Source: an uncultured Eubacterium sp. (GTDB lineage Bacteria; Bacillota; Clostridia; Lachnospirales; Lachnospiraceae). Taken from it: a stretch of DNA of 7,869 nucleotides. The notes under the pieces were generated by a model. It saw nothing but the letters and a program-made list of their open reading frames with translations. It searched no databases and was not told the origin of the DNA. Made by a program: the position numbers and the translations under genes. The stretch spans positions 1 to 7,869 of the forward strand of contig CAMODP010000079.1 in the NCBI GenBank assembly GCA_946611445.1, read 5' to 3'. Positions within the stretch are counted from its first letter, which is position 1; every line of letters begins with the position of its first letter. Of the stretch, positions 1-6,987 are shown piece by piece.

Positions 1-1325
1 CGGAGGAAGCCGCCAGCGAGGCAGAAGCAGCTGTCAGCTCCGCAGTGAGCGAGGCAGAAGAAGCCGCCAGTGAAGCTGCAAGCGAGGCAGAAGAAGCCGC
101 CAGTGAAGCTGCAAGCGAGGCCGAGGAAGCCGTAAGTGAGGCGGCCAGTGAGGCAGAGGAAGCCGCCAGCTCCGCAGAGAGTGAAGCGGCCGGTGAGACC
201 GTGGATCTCAGCGAGATGAAGGTCGGCTTCATTTTCCTGCATGATGAGAACTCCACCTATGACCTGAACTTCATCAACGGCGCGAAAGAGGCTGCCAAGT
301 CTCTGGGCCTGGCAGATGACCAGATCATCCTGAAGACCAACATTCCGGAAGGTCAGGAGTGCTATGACGCTGCCGCCGAGCTGGCTGACAGCGGCTGCAA
401 TGTTGTATTCGCCGACAGCTTCGGCCATGAGGATTACATGATCCAGGCCGCTATGGAGTTCCCGGAGGTGCAGTTCTGCCACGCGACCGGAACCAAGGCG
501 CATACCGAGGGACTGGACAACTATCACAACGCGTTCGCTTCCATCTATGAGGGCCGTTATCTGGCAGGTGTCGCTGCCGGCATGAAGCTCAATGAGATGA
601 TTGAGAACGGTGACATCAAAGAGGATGAGGCCAAGATCGGTTATGTCGGCGCGTATACCTATGCAGAGGTTATCTCCGGCTACACATCCTTCTTCCTGGG
701 CGCCCGCTCCATCTGCGAGAGCGCTACGATGGAGGTTACCTTTACCGGTTCCTGGTATGACGAGACTGCCGAGAAGGAAGCCGCGAACAAGCTGATCTCT
801 GACAAGTGTGTCCTGATCAGCCAGCACGCCGATTCCATGGGCGCTCCGACAGCCTGCGAGGCAGCCGGCGTTCCGAACGTCTCCTACAACGGCAGCACCG
901 AGAGTGTCGGTCCGAATACGTTTATCGTATCTTCCCGCATCAACTGGGCTCCGTACTTTGAGCACATGATCACCTGCGCGGCAGAGGGCACACCGATCGA
1001 GGCTGACTGGACCGGCACACTGGATACCGGTTCCGTTGAGCTGACGGCCGTGAATGAAAAGGCCGCCGCGGAAGGCACACAGGACAAGATCGACGAAGTA
1101 ATGGCTGAGATCGAGGCCGGCAGCCTGCATGTATTCGATACAGCCGCCTTTACCGTGGACGGCGAGGAGCTCGCAAGCTATAAGGCTGATGTCGACACAG
1201 ATGCCGAGTATACACCGGATACAGAGGTAATCTCAGACGGTTACTTCCATGAGTCCGAATATCGTTCCGCTCCGTACTTTGATCTGCGGATTGACGGAAT
1301 CACACTGGCAGACGAAGCATACTGA
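1..1325 (+). CDS. BMP-family (PnrA/NupN-like) nucleoside-binding lipoprotein, 5' truncated
   Basis: This is the substrate-binding subunit of an ABC importer. It captures the ligand outside the cell and delivers it to the permease pair encoded downstream. The reading frame is open from base 3 to the TGA at 1323-1325 (440 visible codons). The first potential start, GTG at 45, lies inside the repeat and is not a real start, so the true start, signal peptide and lipobox are upstream of the window. The first ~60 residues are a low-complexity Ala/Ser/Glu tether. The Bmp (PF02608-type) domain then begins near base 220 with MKVGFIFLHDE. Family-like stretches follow: VVFADSFGHEDYM, IYEGRYLAGVAAGMK, IGYVGAYTYAEVISGY and the SQHADSMGAPTACEAAG segment. 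Family members in Treponema (PnrA), B. subtilis (NupN) and lactococci bind purine or other nucleosides; the exact ligand here is inferred. A terminator follows directly, which suggests higher expression of this gene than of the transporter genes after it. Confidence 0.93.
   Translation, partial: EEAASEAEAAVSSAVSEAEEAASEAASEAEEAASEAASEAEEAVSEAASEAEEAASSAESEAAGETVDLSEMKVGFIFLHDENSTYDLNFINGAKEAAKSLGLADDQIILKTNIPEGQECYDAAAELADSGCNVVFADSFGHEDYMIQAAMEFPEVQFCHATGTKAHTEGLDNYHNAFASIYEGRYLAGVAAGMKLNEMIENGDIKEDEAKIGYVGAYTYAEVISGYTSFFLGARSICESATMEVTFTGSWYDETAEKEAANKLISDKCVLISQHADSMGAPTACEAAGVPNVSYNGSTESVGPNTFIVSSRINWAPYFEHMITCAAEGTPIEADWTGTLDTGSVELTAVNEKAAAEGTQDKIDEVMAEIEAGSLHVFDTAAFTVDGEELASYKADVDTDAEYTPDTEVISDGYFHESEYRSAPYFDLRIDGITLADEAY
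15..179 (+). repeat. 33-bp in-frame tandem repeat encoding the lipoprotein tether
   Basis: Five consecutive 33-bp units can be read at 15-47, 48-80, 81-113, 114-146 and 147-179. Units 48-80 and 81-113 are identical, and the others diverge mainly at third positions and at their ends. Each unit encodes an 11-residue hendecad of the type SEAEEAASEAA. The peptide is rich in Ala and Glu and contains no Lys, Arg, Pro or Gly. It should form a long, acidic, helical or coiled-coil-prone stalk between the presumed lipid anchor and the binding domain. The array may extend upstream of the window. Confidence 0.9.
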
Positions 1326-1339
1326 TCTGAGTAAACAGC

Positions 1340-1381
1340 AGCTCTGCCCGGGCGCAACTGTGTCCGGGCAGAGCTCTTTTT
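1340..1381 (+). terminator. Intrinsic terminator after the binding-protein gene
   Basis: A perfect 12-bp stem pairs 1340-1351 (AGCTCTGCCCGG) with 1364-1375, around a 12-base loop. It is followed by CTTTTT at 1376-1381. It sits 15 bases after the stop codon and before the ATPase gene, whose product works with the binding protein. No obvious promoter was seen in 1382-1500. It therefore probably acts as a partial, intra-operon terminator rather than as the end of the unit. Confidence 0.88.
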
Positions 1382-1424
1382 CATCTTTGCGCGGAATGAG
1401 GAGCCTTTTTTTCATCTGCGCATG

Positions 1425-1452
1425 CCCCGCGGGCAGAGGAACCTGCGCGGGG
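1425..1452 (+). other. GC-rich hairpin in the leader of the ATPase gene
   Basis: CCCCGCG (1425-1431) pairs with CGCGGGG (1446-1452). An inner CAG/CTG extension (1434-1436 with 1443-1445) closes a small loop, leaving two bulged bases. There is no U-tract, so it is not a terminator. A second short stem, GCCGG/CCGGC (1464-1468 with 1477-1481), lies between it and the Shine-Dalgarno sequence. These could protect the 5' end of the processed or read-through transporter mRNA, or be incidental to the GC-rich sequence. No known riboswitch class was recognised. Confidence 0.3.
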
Positions 1453-1514
1453 CGGACAGGCAGGCCGGACCGATGACCGGCTTTCTTCAGACCTGATAGA
1501 AAAAAGGAGACCTC

Positions 1515-3065
1515 ATGGAACAGAAAACAGCAGCTGTCAGCATGCGCAATATCACAAAAAGCTTTGGGACGACCATTGCCAACCGGCAGGTTTCCCTGGA
1601 TATCCGCAACGGGGAGATCCTGGCGATCCTGGGCGAAAACGGCAGCGGGAAAACCACACTGATGAATATGCTTTCCGGCATATATTTTCCCGATGAGGGA
1701 CAGATCTTCGTCAACGGAAAAGAAGAAGTGATCCGTTCCCCGAAGGATGCCCTGAATCTGGGGATCGGCATGGTTCACCAGCATTTTAAACTGGTGGACG
1801 TGCTCTCGGCGACAGAAAACATCGTGCTTGGCCTGAAGGAAGACGGCCGGCTGGACCTGAAGGCCGCAGCGGCCCGGATCCGTTCCATCTGTGAGCAGTA
1901 TGGCTTTGAGCTGAATCCGGAGCAGAAGATCTATGATATGAGCGTGTCGCAGAAGCAGACGGTAGAGATCGTCAAGGCCCTCTACCGCAGCGCGGGAATC
2001 CTGATCCTGGACGAGCCGACGGCAGTGCTGACGCCGCAGGAGACGGACAAGCTGTTTGCCGTTCTGCGGAATATGCGGGATGACGGCAAGGCCGTTGTGA
2101 TCATCACGCACAAGCTGCAGGAGGTGAAAGCCCTGTCGGACCGTGTGGCCGTTCTCCGCAAGGGTGAGTTCGTGGGTGAAATGGTGACAGCCGACACCAG
2201 TACCCAGGAAATGACGAATATGATGGTGGGCAGGCAGATAACCCTGAATATAGAAAGACCGGAGCCCGCCGATCCGAAGCCCCGGATCCGGGTGGAAAAC
2301 CTTACGGTCCGCGACGCAGAGGGTTCCCTTCGGCTGGATCATGTGTCTTTTACCGCACAGAGCGGAGAGATTCTGGGTGTCGCGGGCATCTCCGGCTGCG
2401 GCCAGAAGGAGCTGCTGGAAGCGATCGCGGGACTGCAGAAGGCCGAGGAAGGATCCGTTTCCTTTGTGGAGGATGACGGCACCTCGGAGAACCTGCTGGG
2501 CAGGGATCCCCTGGATATTCAGAAAAAAGGCGTGGTTCTGTCTTTCGTCCCGGAGGACCGCCTGGGCATGGGCCTGGTCGCGAATATGGACCTGACAGAC
2601 AACTTCATGCTCCGCTCTTTCCGAAACGGCCGCCCGGTGTTTCTGGACCGGAAGGCCCCCAGGAAGCTGGCCGGCCAGGTCGTAGAAGAACTGGAAGTGG
2701 TGACGCCCGGCCTGTCAACGCCGGTCAGGCGCCTGTCCGGCGGAAATGTGCAGAAGGTTCTGGTGGGCCGGGAGATCTCGCTTTCTCCCAGAGTGCTGCT
2801 GACGGCCTATGCCGTGCGCGGGCTGGACATCAATTCTTCGTACATGATTTACGATCTGATGAACCGGCAGAAGGAAAAGGGCGTTGCCGTCATCTTCGTC
2901 GGCGAAGACCTGGACGTGCTGCTGGCGCTCTCAGACCGGATTCTGGTCCTCTGCGAGGGCTGTGTGACGGGACTGCTGGATGCCCGCACGACAGACAAGA
3001 ATGAAGTGGGGCTCCTGATGACGGGAGCGCATACAGGCAGGGAAGGAGGACGCGCCAATGAATAA
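1515..3065 (+). CDS. Nucleoside ABC importer ATP-binding protein (NupO/RbsA-type, two NBDs)
   Basis: This is the cytoplasmic ATPase that powers the importer, carrying two fused nucleotide-binding domains (516 aa, normal for the family). NBD1 has a canonical Walker A (GENGSGKTT, residues 40-48), Q-loop Gln89, Walker B with catalytic Glu (ILILDEPT, 162-169) and switch His199. Its signature is degenerate (MSVSQKQ, 142-148). NBD2 shows the reverse pattern: an intact signature LSGGNVQK (407-414), but a P-loop without the Lys (GISGCGQK, 291-298). Its Walker B region reads VLLTAYAVRGLD, where relatives usually have a QPTRGLD ending. One composite ATP site is therefore consensus and the other degenerate. 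The ATG at 1515 follows AAGGAG (1504-1509) at good spacing. The last 8 bases overlap the first permease gene, indicating translational coupling. The neighbouring BMP protein and permeases point to nucleosides rather than ribose. Confidence 0.95.
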   Translation: MEQKTAAVSMRNITKSFGTTIANRQVSLDIRNGEILAILGENGSGKTTLMNMLSGIYFPDEGQIFVNGKEEVIRSPKDALNLGIGMVHQHFKLVDVLSATENIVLGLKEDGRLDLKAAAARIRSICEQYGFELNPEQKIYDMSVSQKQTVEIVKALYRSAGILILDEPTAVLTPQETDKLFAVLRNMRDDGKAVVIITHKLQEVKALSDRVAVLRKGEFVGEMVTADTSTQEMTNMMVGRQITLNIERPEPADPKPRIRVENLTVRDAEGSLRLDHVSFTAQSGEILGVAGISGCGQKELLEAIAGLQKAEEGSVSFVEDDGTSENLLGRDPLDIQKKGVVLSFVPEDRLGMGLVANMDLTDNFMLRSFRNGRPVFLDRKAPRKLAGQVVEELEVVTPGLSTPVRRLSGGNVQKVLVGREISLSPRVLLTAYAVRGLDINSSYMIYDLMNRQKEKGVAVIFVGEDLDVLLALSDRILVLCEGCVTGLLDARTTDKNEVGLLMTGAHTGREGGRANE

Positions 3066-4155
3066 GGAACACAGCGAACCGCTCTTTCATATTGTCAGGC
3101 GCAAAGCCATGCCGTGGTATCAGGCGTGGGGGGCGCGTGCCTGCGGCATACTTCTGGCGTTGATCGTCTCCGCCCTGATTACGACACTCGTCACAGGAGA
3201 AAATCCGCTGGCGGTCTATGTGACGATTTTCCAGGGCGGCTTCGGAACGCCCAGAAAAGCGTGGATCCTTTTCCAGAACCTGGCGATCCTTCTCTGCGTG
3301 TCGCTGGCGCTGGCGCCTGCGTTCCGCATGCGGTTCTGGAATATCGGCGCGGAAGGGCAGCTGCTGATGGGCTGTCTGGCTTCTGCAAGCTGCATGATCG
3401 TGCTGGGGAAAACACTGCCGAATGCGGTCCTGATTCCGGTCATGATTATCACGAGTATCGCCGCCGGAGCCATCTGGGGCGTGATTCCCGCCTTTTTCAA
3501 GGCAAAATGGGGTACGAATGAGACACTGTTCACCCTGATGATGAATTACCTGGCGACACAGATCGTGGCGTATTATACGATCCGTTGGGAAGTGCCGAAG
3601 GGTTCCGGTAAAATCGGCATAATCAACCAGCAGACACAGGCGGGATGGCTGCCGCAGATCGGCAGCTACAAGTACCTGCTGAATATCCTCGTTGTCGCGT
3701 CGGTCACGATTTTTATCTATGTGTATCTCCGCTATACCAAGCACGGATATGAGCTGCAGGTCGTCGGTGAAAGTGAAAATACGGCGCGGTATATCGGCAT
3801 TCACGTAGACCGGGTCATTATACGCACGATGGCGCTGTCCGGCGGCATCTGCGGCCTGGCGGGACTCCTGCTGACAGCGGGCACGGACCACACGATGACG
3901 ACGACCATCGGGGGAGGCCGCGGATTCACGGGCGTCATGGTGGCGTGGCTGGCGGGCAACAATCCGTTCGGCATGATTTTTACCAGCTTCCTGCTGGTAT
4001 TCATGGGGCGCGGATCCGGTGAAATTGCCACATCCTTCGGACTGAATCATGCCTTTGGCGACATTCTCACCGGGATTCTGATATTCTTTATCCTGGGCGC
4101 AGAGTTTTTCGTGAAATTCAGGCTGATGTTCCGCAAAGCAAAAAAGGAGGTGTGA
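3058..4155 (+). CDS. Nucleoside ABC transporter permease (NupP-like)
   Basis: This is the first of two integral membrane subunits forming the import channel (365 aa, BPD_transp_2-type fold). A basic cytoplasmic N-terminus precedes the first membrane segment at about residues 25-46. Several more hydrophobic segments run to the C-terminus, which ends in a basic tail (FRKAKKEV). The conserved motif WNIGAEGQ (residues 94-101) matches the FNIGAEGQ block of NupP/YufP and related permeases. The later block VVGESENTARYIGI (about residue 235) corresponds to the family's cytoplasmic GE-N/S-AR-AGI coupling region. ATG 3058 was chosen because AAGGAGG lies 8-14 bases upstream, and the ATGA-like overlap with the ATPase stop (NE-stop) is typical of coupled translation. 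Its partner is the permease immediately downstream. Confidence 0.95.
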   Translation: MNKEHSEPLFHIVRRKAMPWYQAWGARACGILLALIVSALITTLVTGENPLAVYVTIFQGGFGTPRKAWILFQNLAILLCVSLALAPAFRMRFWNIGAEGQLLMGCLASASCMIVLGKTLPNAVLIPVMIITSIAAGAIWGVIPAFFKAKWGTNETLFTLMMNYLATQIVAYYTIRWEVPKGSGKIGIINQQTQAGWLPQIGSYKYLLNILVVASVTIFIYVYLRYTKHGYELQVVGESENTARYIGIHVDRVIIRTMALSGGICGLAGLLLTAGTDHTMTTTIGGGRGFTGVMVAWLAGNNPFGMIFTSFLLVFMGRGSGEIATSFGLNHAFGDILTGILIFFILGAEFFVKFRLMFRKAKKEV

Positions 4156-4159
4156 AGAG

Positions 4160-5155
4160 ATGATTGATCTGGTTACTTTTATCCCACGTGCGGTTGTCCA
4201 GAGCATACCTCTTCTCTGCGGCAGTACCGGCGAGACGCTGACAGAAAAATCCGGCAATCTGAACCTGGGTATTCCCGGCATCATGTATGTGGGCGCGATC
4301 AGCGGCGTCATCGGCGCGTTTTTCTATGAAAGATCACTGCCGGAGCCGTCTGCGATCAACCCGTTTCTGGGCGTGCTGATCCCGCTGCTCTGTTCGCTGC
4401 TGGGATCTTTCCTGATGGGCCTGCTGTATTCTTTCCTGACCGTGTCCCTGCGCGCGAACCAGAATGTCACCGGCCTGGCGCTGACCACCTTCGGCGTCGG
4501 CTTCGGCAATTTCTTCGGAGGATCCCTGATCAAGCTGACCGGCGCGGACATCCCGTCCATCGCGCTCTCCGCGACAAGCCAGTGCTTCAGCCGCAAACTG
4601 CCGTTTGCCGGCAGCATGGGCTGGTTCGGCAAGATCTTCCTGTCCTACGGATTTCTGGCGTATGTGTCCGTAATTATCGCGTTTGTCGCGGCCTGGGTGC
4701 TGAAAAAGACCCGGATCGGCCTGAACCTGAGAGCCGTCGGAGAAAATCCTGCCACGGCCGATGCCGCCGGCATCAATGTGGCGCGGTATAAATACGCGGC
4801 GACCTGTATCGGCAGCATGATCGCGGGCCTGGGAGGCCTGTATTACATCATGGACTACGCCGCCGGCGTCTGGTCCAATGACGGATTCGGCGACCGCGGC
4901 TGGCTGGCCATCGCCCTGGTCATTTTCACCGTCTGGCGTCCGAATGTGGGCGTGTTTGCCTCTATGCTGTTCGGCAGCCTCTACATTCTCTACCTGTTCC
5001 TGCCGACGGGAACGAACCTGGCGGTCAAGGAGCTGTACAAGGCGATCCCGTATGTGGTCACGATCGTGGTGCTGATCTTCATCAGCATGAAACGGAAGCG
5101 CGAGAACCAGCCGCCGGCAAGCCTGGGCATTCCGTATTTCCGCGAGGACCGTTGA
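4160..5155 (+). CDS. Nucleoside ABC transporter permease (NupQ-like)
   Basis: This is the second membrane subunit of the importer (331 aa), expected to form a heterodimer with the preceding permease. The N-terminal motif LTEKSGNLNLGIPGIM (residues 27-42) is the hallmark of NupQ/YufQ-type permeases (relatives read LSEKAG-x-x-NIG-x-EGMM). RANQNVTGLALTTFG near residue 98 and AVGENPATADAAGI (192-205) are further conserved blocks, the latter the likely ATPase-coupling loop. About eight hydrophobic segments alternate with short loops. The start ATG is 4 bases after the previous stop. Its Shine-Dalgarno AGGAGG (4145-4150) lies within the last codons of the upstream gene, so the two are co-translated. 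The gene ends the transporter operon. No classical terminator follows, but a large palindrome starts 22 bases downstream. Confidence 0.95.
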   Translation: MIDLVTFIPRAVVQSIPLLCGSTGETLTEKSGNLNLGIPGIMYVGAISGVIGAFFYERSLPEPSAINPFLGVLIPLLCSLLGSFLMGLLYSFLTVSLRANQNVTGLALTTFGVGFGNFFGGSLIKLTGADIPSIALSATSQCFSRKLPFAGSMGWFGKIFLSYGFLAYVSVIIAFVAAWVLKKTRIGLNLRAVGENPATADAAGINVARYKYAATCIGSMIAGLGGLYYIMDYAAGVWSNDGFGDRGWLAIALVIFTVWRPNVGVFASMLFGSLYILYLFLPTGTNLAVKELYKAIPYVVTIVVLIFISMKRKRENQPPASLGIPYFREDR

Positions 5156-5177
5156 GAGAAGGATAAGGAATCATACG

Positions 5178-5366
5178 GATCCGGGACATATAAATATCCA
5201 TTCGGGAAGCGCTTGCGCTCGTTCTCCGCTCCGCTCCGGTCGGCGCTAAACGAACGTCCACCGGACGTTCAGCGCCCTCGCGCAGCGGTACTAGAGCTCA
5301 GGCGTTGCCTTCGCTAAGTACCGGCGCTGCGGAGGTTCCCTTCTGGACATTTATATGTCCCGGATC
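5178..5366. repeat. 189-bp imperfect palindrome with internal hairpins (candidate dispersed repeat/MITE)
   Basis: Outer arms 5178-5208 and 5336-5366 are near-perfect inverted repeats of 31 bases. Both begin GATCCGGGACATATAAAT when read inward, with only a few mismatches. The interior folds into separate hairpins. One has an 8-bp stem GAACGTCC/GGACGTTC (5252-5259 with 5263-5270), capped outside by GGCGCT/AGCGCC (5242-5247 with 5271-5276). Another is CGCAGC+GGTACT against AGTACC+GCTGCG (5281-5292 with 5317-5331, three bases bulged). A small AGCG/CGCT stem lies at 5208-5219. The interior is strongly GC-rich while the flanks are AT-rich. No coding signal or clear target-site duplication was seen. 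It could act as the 3' end structure of the transporter mRNA. Whether it is repeated elsewhere cannot be seen from one window. Confidence 0.72.
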
Positions 5367-5445
5367 TTTGGTTTATATATTATTCTTCATGACTACATCC
5401 TATGGGACAGAAACAACAAAGTGTCTGACAGGCAGTTAAATCTGC

Positions 5446-5474
5446 TTGACGCACTCCCGGAAAAGGGTTATGTT
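5446..5474 (+). promoter_or_regulatory. Sigma-A-type promoter of metK
   Basis: TTGACG (5446-5451) and TATGTT (5469-5474) are separated by exactly 17 bases. This predicts transcription start near 5481, about 30 bases before the SAM riboswitch aptamer. The -35 box matches five of six consensus bases and the -10 box four of six. Its position in front of the aptamer supports the call, which is otherwise by eye. Confidence 0.6.
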
Positions 5475-5510
5475 TATGTGACGAAAATCAGATAACTGCA
5501 TAGAGCTTTT

Positions 5511-5611
5511 CTCTTATTCAGAGTGGCGGAGGTACATAGGACCTGTGAAACCACGGCAACCCCGCAGTGCGGAAGGTGCCTTTCCTGAGCGAGACGATCG
5601 AACAATAAGAG
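5511..5611 (+). promoter_or_regulatory. SAM-I (S-box) riboswitch aptamer
   Basis: The leader of metK matches the SAM-I class closely. P1 is CTCTTATT (5511-5518) pairing with AATAAGAG (5604-5611). The core contains GGCGGAGG, then TGTGAAACCACGGCAACC (5544-5561), then GGTGCC (5575-5580), corresponding to the conserved GGAGG, TGAAACC-CGGCAACC and GGTGC blocks. P2a can form from GTGG/CCAC (5523-5526 with 5551-5554), P2b from AGGT/ACCT, and P3 from ACC+CCGC/GCGG+GGT. P4 looks short, with CGA/TCG at 5590-5600. In this class, SAM binding stabilises P1 and allows the downstream terminator to form, lowering metK expression when SAM is plentiful. By eye, the 3' strand of P1 (5601-5611) can also pair imperfectly with 5629-5639 and so act as an antiterminator. 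Confidence 0.95.
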
Positions 5612-5621
5612 TATGGAGTGT

Positions 5622-5654
5622 AAAATCCGTTCTTTTGTTGGGAACGGATTTTTT
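5622..5654 (+). terminator. Riboswitch-controlled intrinsic terminator
   Basis: An 11-bp stem pairs AAAATCCGTTC (5622-5632) with GAACGGATTTT (5642-5652) around a 9-base loop, and its 3' arm runs into six Ts (5649-5654). It starts 10 bases after P1 of the SAM-I aptamer and about 70 bases before the metK start. This is the expression platform expected for transcriptional control by premature termination. Confidence 0.93.
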
Positions 5655-5721
5655 GTGCGTATCTTCAGGATATGCCGGCGACGGCCCCCATTACGGCAGA
5701 GAAAAGCGGAAAGGATGAACC

Positions 5722-6909
5722 ATGGAGAGACGTTTATTTACTTCAGAATCAGTGACGGAAGGACATCCGGACAAAATCTGCGACGCAGTGTCAGATGCGG
5801 TGCTGGATGCCTGTATGGCAGAGGATCCCATGAGCCGCGTTGCCTGTGAGACGGCAACCTGCACAGGATTTGTGCTGCTGACCGGTGAGATTACGACAAA
5901 AGCGCATCCGGATTACCAGAAGATTGCCCGCGACACGATCCGGGAAATCGGGTATGACAGCTCTGAAAAGGGCTTTGATGCGAATACCTGCGCGGTTTTT
6001 GTGGCGATGGATCAGCAGTCTCCGGATATCGCCATGGGCGTGGACCGTGCCTTCGAAGCGAGAGAGACCAGCATGACGGACGAGGAGATCGAGGCGATCG
6101 GCGCCGGCGACCAGGGAATGATGTTCGGATATGCTACGAACGAGACCCCGGAGTATATGCCTTATCCGATCGAACTGGCGCACAAGCTGACCCGCCGGCT
6201 GACGGAGGTCAGAAAGGACGGCACGCTGCCGTATCTCCGCGCGGACGGGAAATCCCAGGTTTCTGTGGAGTACGATGAGAACAATGTTCCGGTCCGGCTG
6301 GAGGCGATCGTGATCTCTACGCAGCATGACGCCGCGGTGACACAGGAGCAGATCCACGAAGATATCCGTAAATATGTGATTGATCCTGTCGTGGACGGGA
6401 GCATGGTAGACGCGGATACAAAGATCTTTATCAATCCCACCGGACGTTTTGTCATCGGCGGCCCGCAGGGAGACGCCGGACTGACCGGGCGCAAGATTAT
6501 CGTTGATACCTACGGCGGCATGGGCCGTCACGGCGGCGGCGCTTTTTCCGGCAAGGACTGCACGAAGGTAGACCGCTCCGGCGCTTATGCGGCACGCTAC
6601 GTGGCAAAGAATCTGGTGGCTGCGGGAATCGCCGACAGGATGGAGATCCAGGTGTCCTATGCCATCGGCGTGGCGCAGCCGACATCCGTCAATGTGGATA
6701 CCTTCGGGACCGGAAAACTGCCGGATTCCCGGATCGTGGAAATCATCCGCGAGAACTTCGACCTGCGCCCGGCCGGCATCATCAGGATGCTCGATCTGCG
6801 CCGGCCGATCTATCGTCAGACGGCTGCCTACGGCCACTTCGGCCGCACGGATATCGACCTTCCGTGGGAGAAGCTGGACAAGGCAGAGACACTCCGGAAA
6901 TATCTGTAA
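5722..6909 (+). CDS. metK: S-adenosylmethionine synthetase (methionine adenosyltransferase)
   Basis: The enzyme makes SAM from methionine and ATP in the cytoplasm, releasing phosphate and pyrophosphate; it is normally a tetramer. The 395-residue length is standard. Visible signature motifs are [10 protein letters not shown] (residues 12-21, with active-site His15 and Asp17), [12 protein letters not shown] (127-138), [13 protein letters not shown] (246-258) and the P-loop-like GGGAFSGKD (271-279), followed by TKVDRS with Cys280 before it. The ATG at 5722 is supported by GGAAAGGA (5708-5715) and by the conserved N-terminus [18 protein letters not shown]. An ATG at 5715 is in another frame. Expression is expected to be controlled by the SAM-I riboswitch and terminator in its leader, giving feedback by its own product. 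A terminator follows at 6917, so it is probably monocistronic. Confidence 0.99.
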   Translation: MERRLFTSESVTEGHPDKICDAVSDAVLDACMAEDPMSRVACETATCTGFVLLTGEITTKAHPDYQKIARDTIREIGYDSSEKGFDANTCAVFVAMDQQSPDIAMGVDRAFEARETSMTDEEIEAIGAGDQGMMFGYATNETPEYMPYPIELAHKLTRRLTEVRKDGTLPYLRADGKSQVSVEYDENNVPVRLEAIVISTQHDAAVTQEQIHEDIRKYVIDPVVDGSMVDADTKIFINPTGRFVIGGPQGDAGLTGRKIIVDTYGGMGRHGGGAFSGKDCTKVDRSGAYAARYVAKNLVAAGIADRMEIQVSYAIGVAQPTSVNVDTFGTGKLPDSRIVEIIRENFDLRPAGIIRMLDLRRPIYRQTAAYGHFGRTDIDLPWEKLDKAETLRKYL

Positions 6910-6916
6910 TGTACAG

Positions 6917-6950
6917 GGAGTCAAGGGGACGCTTCTCTTTGACTCCTTTT
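6917..6950 (+). terminator. Intrinsic terminator of metK
   Basis: GGAGTCAAGGGG (6917-6928) pairs with CTCTTTGACTCC (6935-6946) as a 12-bp stem that includes two G-U pairs and a 6-base loop, followed by TTTT (6947-6950). It starts 7 bases after the metK stop. The stem sequence resembles short palindromes that I recall as dispersed in many clostridial genomes, so it may be a repeat that doubles as a terminator; that resemblance is from memory. Confidence 0.82.
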
Positions 6951-6958
6951 GCCGGTAT

Positions 6959-6987
6959 TTGACAAGTTTTTCCGTAGTTTTTATAAT
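6959..6987 (+). promoter_or_regulatory. Perfect-consensus sigma-A promoter of cobI
   Basis: TTGACA (6959-6964) and TATAAT (6982-6987) both match the consensus exactly, with a 17-base spacer that includes a T-run. Transcription should start near 6994, giving a leader of about 90 bases before the ATG at 7086. The leader holds one small hairpin, GTTTC/GAAAC, around 7022-7039. No cobalamin riboswitch core is visible in it. Confidence 0.88.

Noticed and set aside
45..47. GTG at 45 as start of the binding-protein gene
   Set aside because: The frame is open to the window edge at base 3 with the same Ala/Ser/Glu repeat continuing upstream. A lipoprotein also needs an upstream signal peptide, so this is an internal Val codon.
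1376..1417. Short direct repeat CTTTTTCATCT near 1376 and 1405
   Set aside because: It is only about 11 bases long and T-rich, with the first copy being part of the terminator tail. It is likely chance.
1233..2342. Long antisense frame (369 codons) opposite the ATPase gene
   Set aside because: It mirrors GC-rich codons of the genuine ATPase gene. Its product is rich in His, Arg and Gln with no recognisable domain, and it overlaps the terminator at 1340-1381.
2890..4311. Long antisense frame (473 codons) opposite the first permease
   Set aside because: It covers parts of three well-supported + strand genes. The product is highly charged and unlike any family I recognise, so it is a shadow.
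5355..5495. 46-codon open frame (ATG 5355 to TAA 5493) with a plausible-looking C-terminal half
   Set aside because: Its ATG lies inside the right arm of the palindrome. It lacks a suitably spaced ribosome binding site, and its 3' half overlaps the metK promoter boxes. A decayed gene remnant cannot be excluded, but there is no positive support.
5613..5849. 78-codon + strand frame beginning in the riboswitch expression platform
   Set aside because: It runs through the terminator hairpin and then out of frame through the start of metK, with no ribosome binding site. It is a shadow of the leader and metK.
5791..6924. Antisense frame (377 codons) opposite metK
   Set aside because: It is a mirror of the conserved metK coding sequence with a His/Arg-rich product and no independent evidence.
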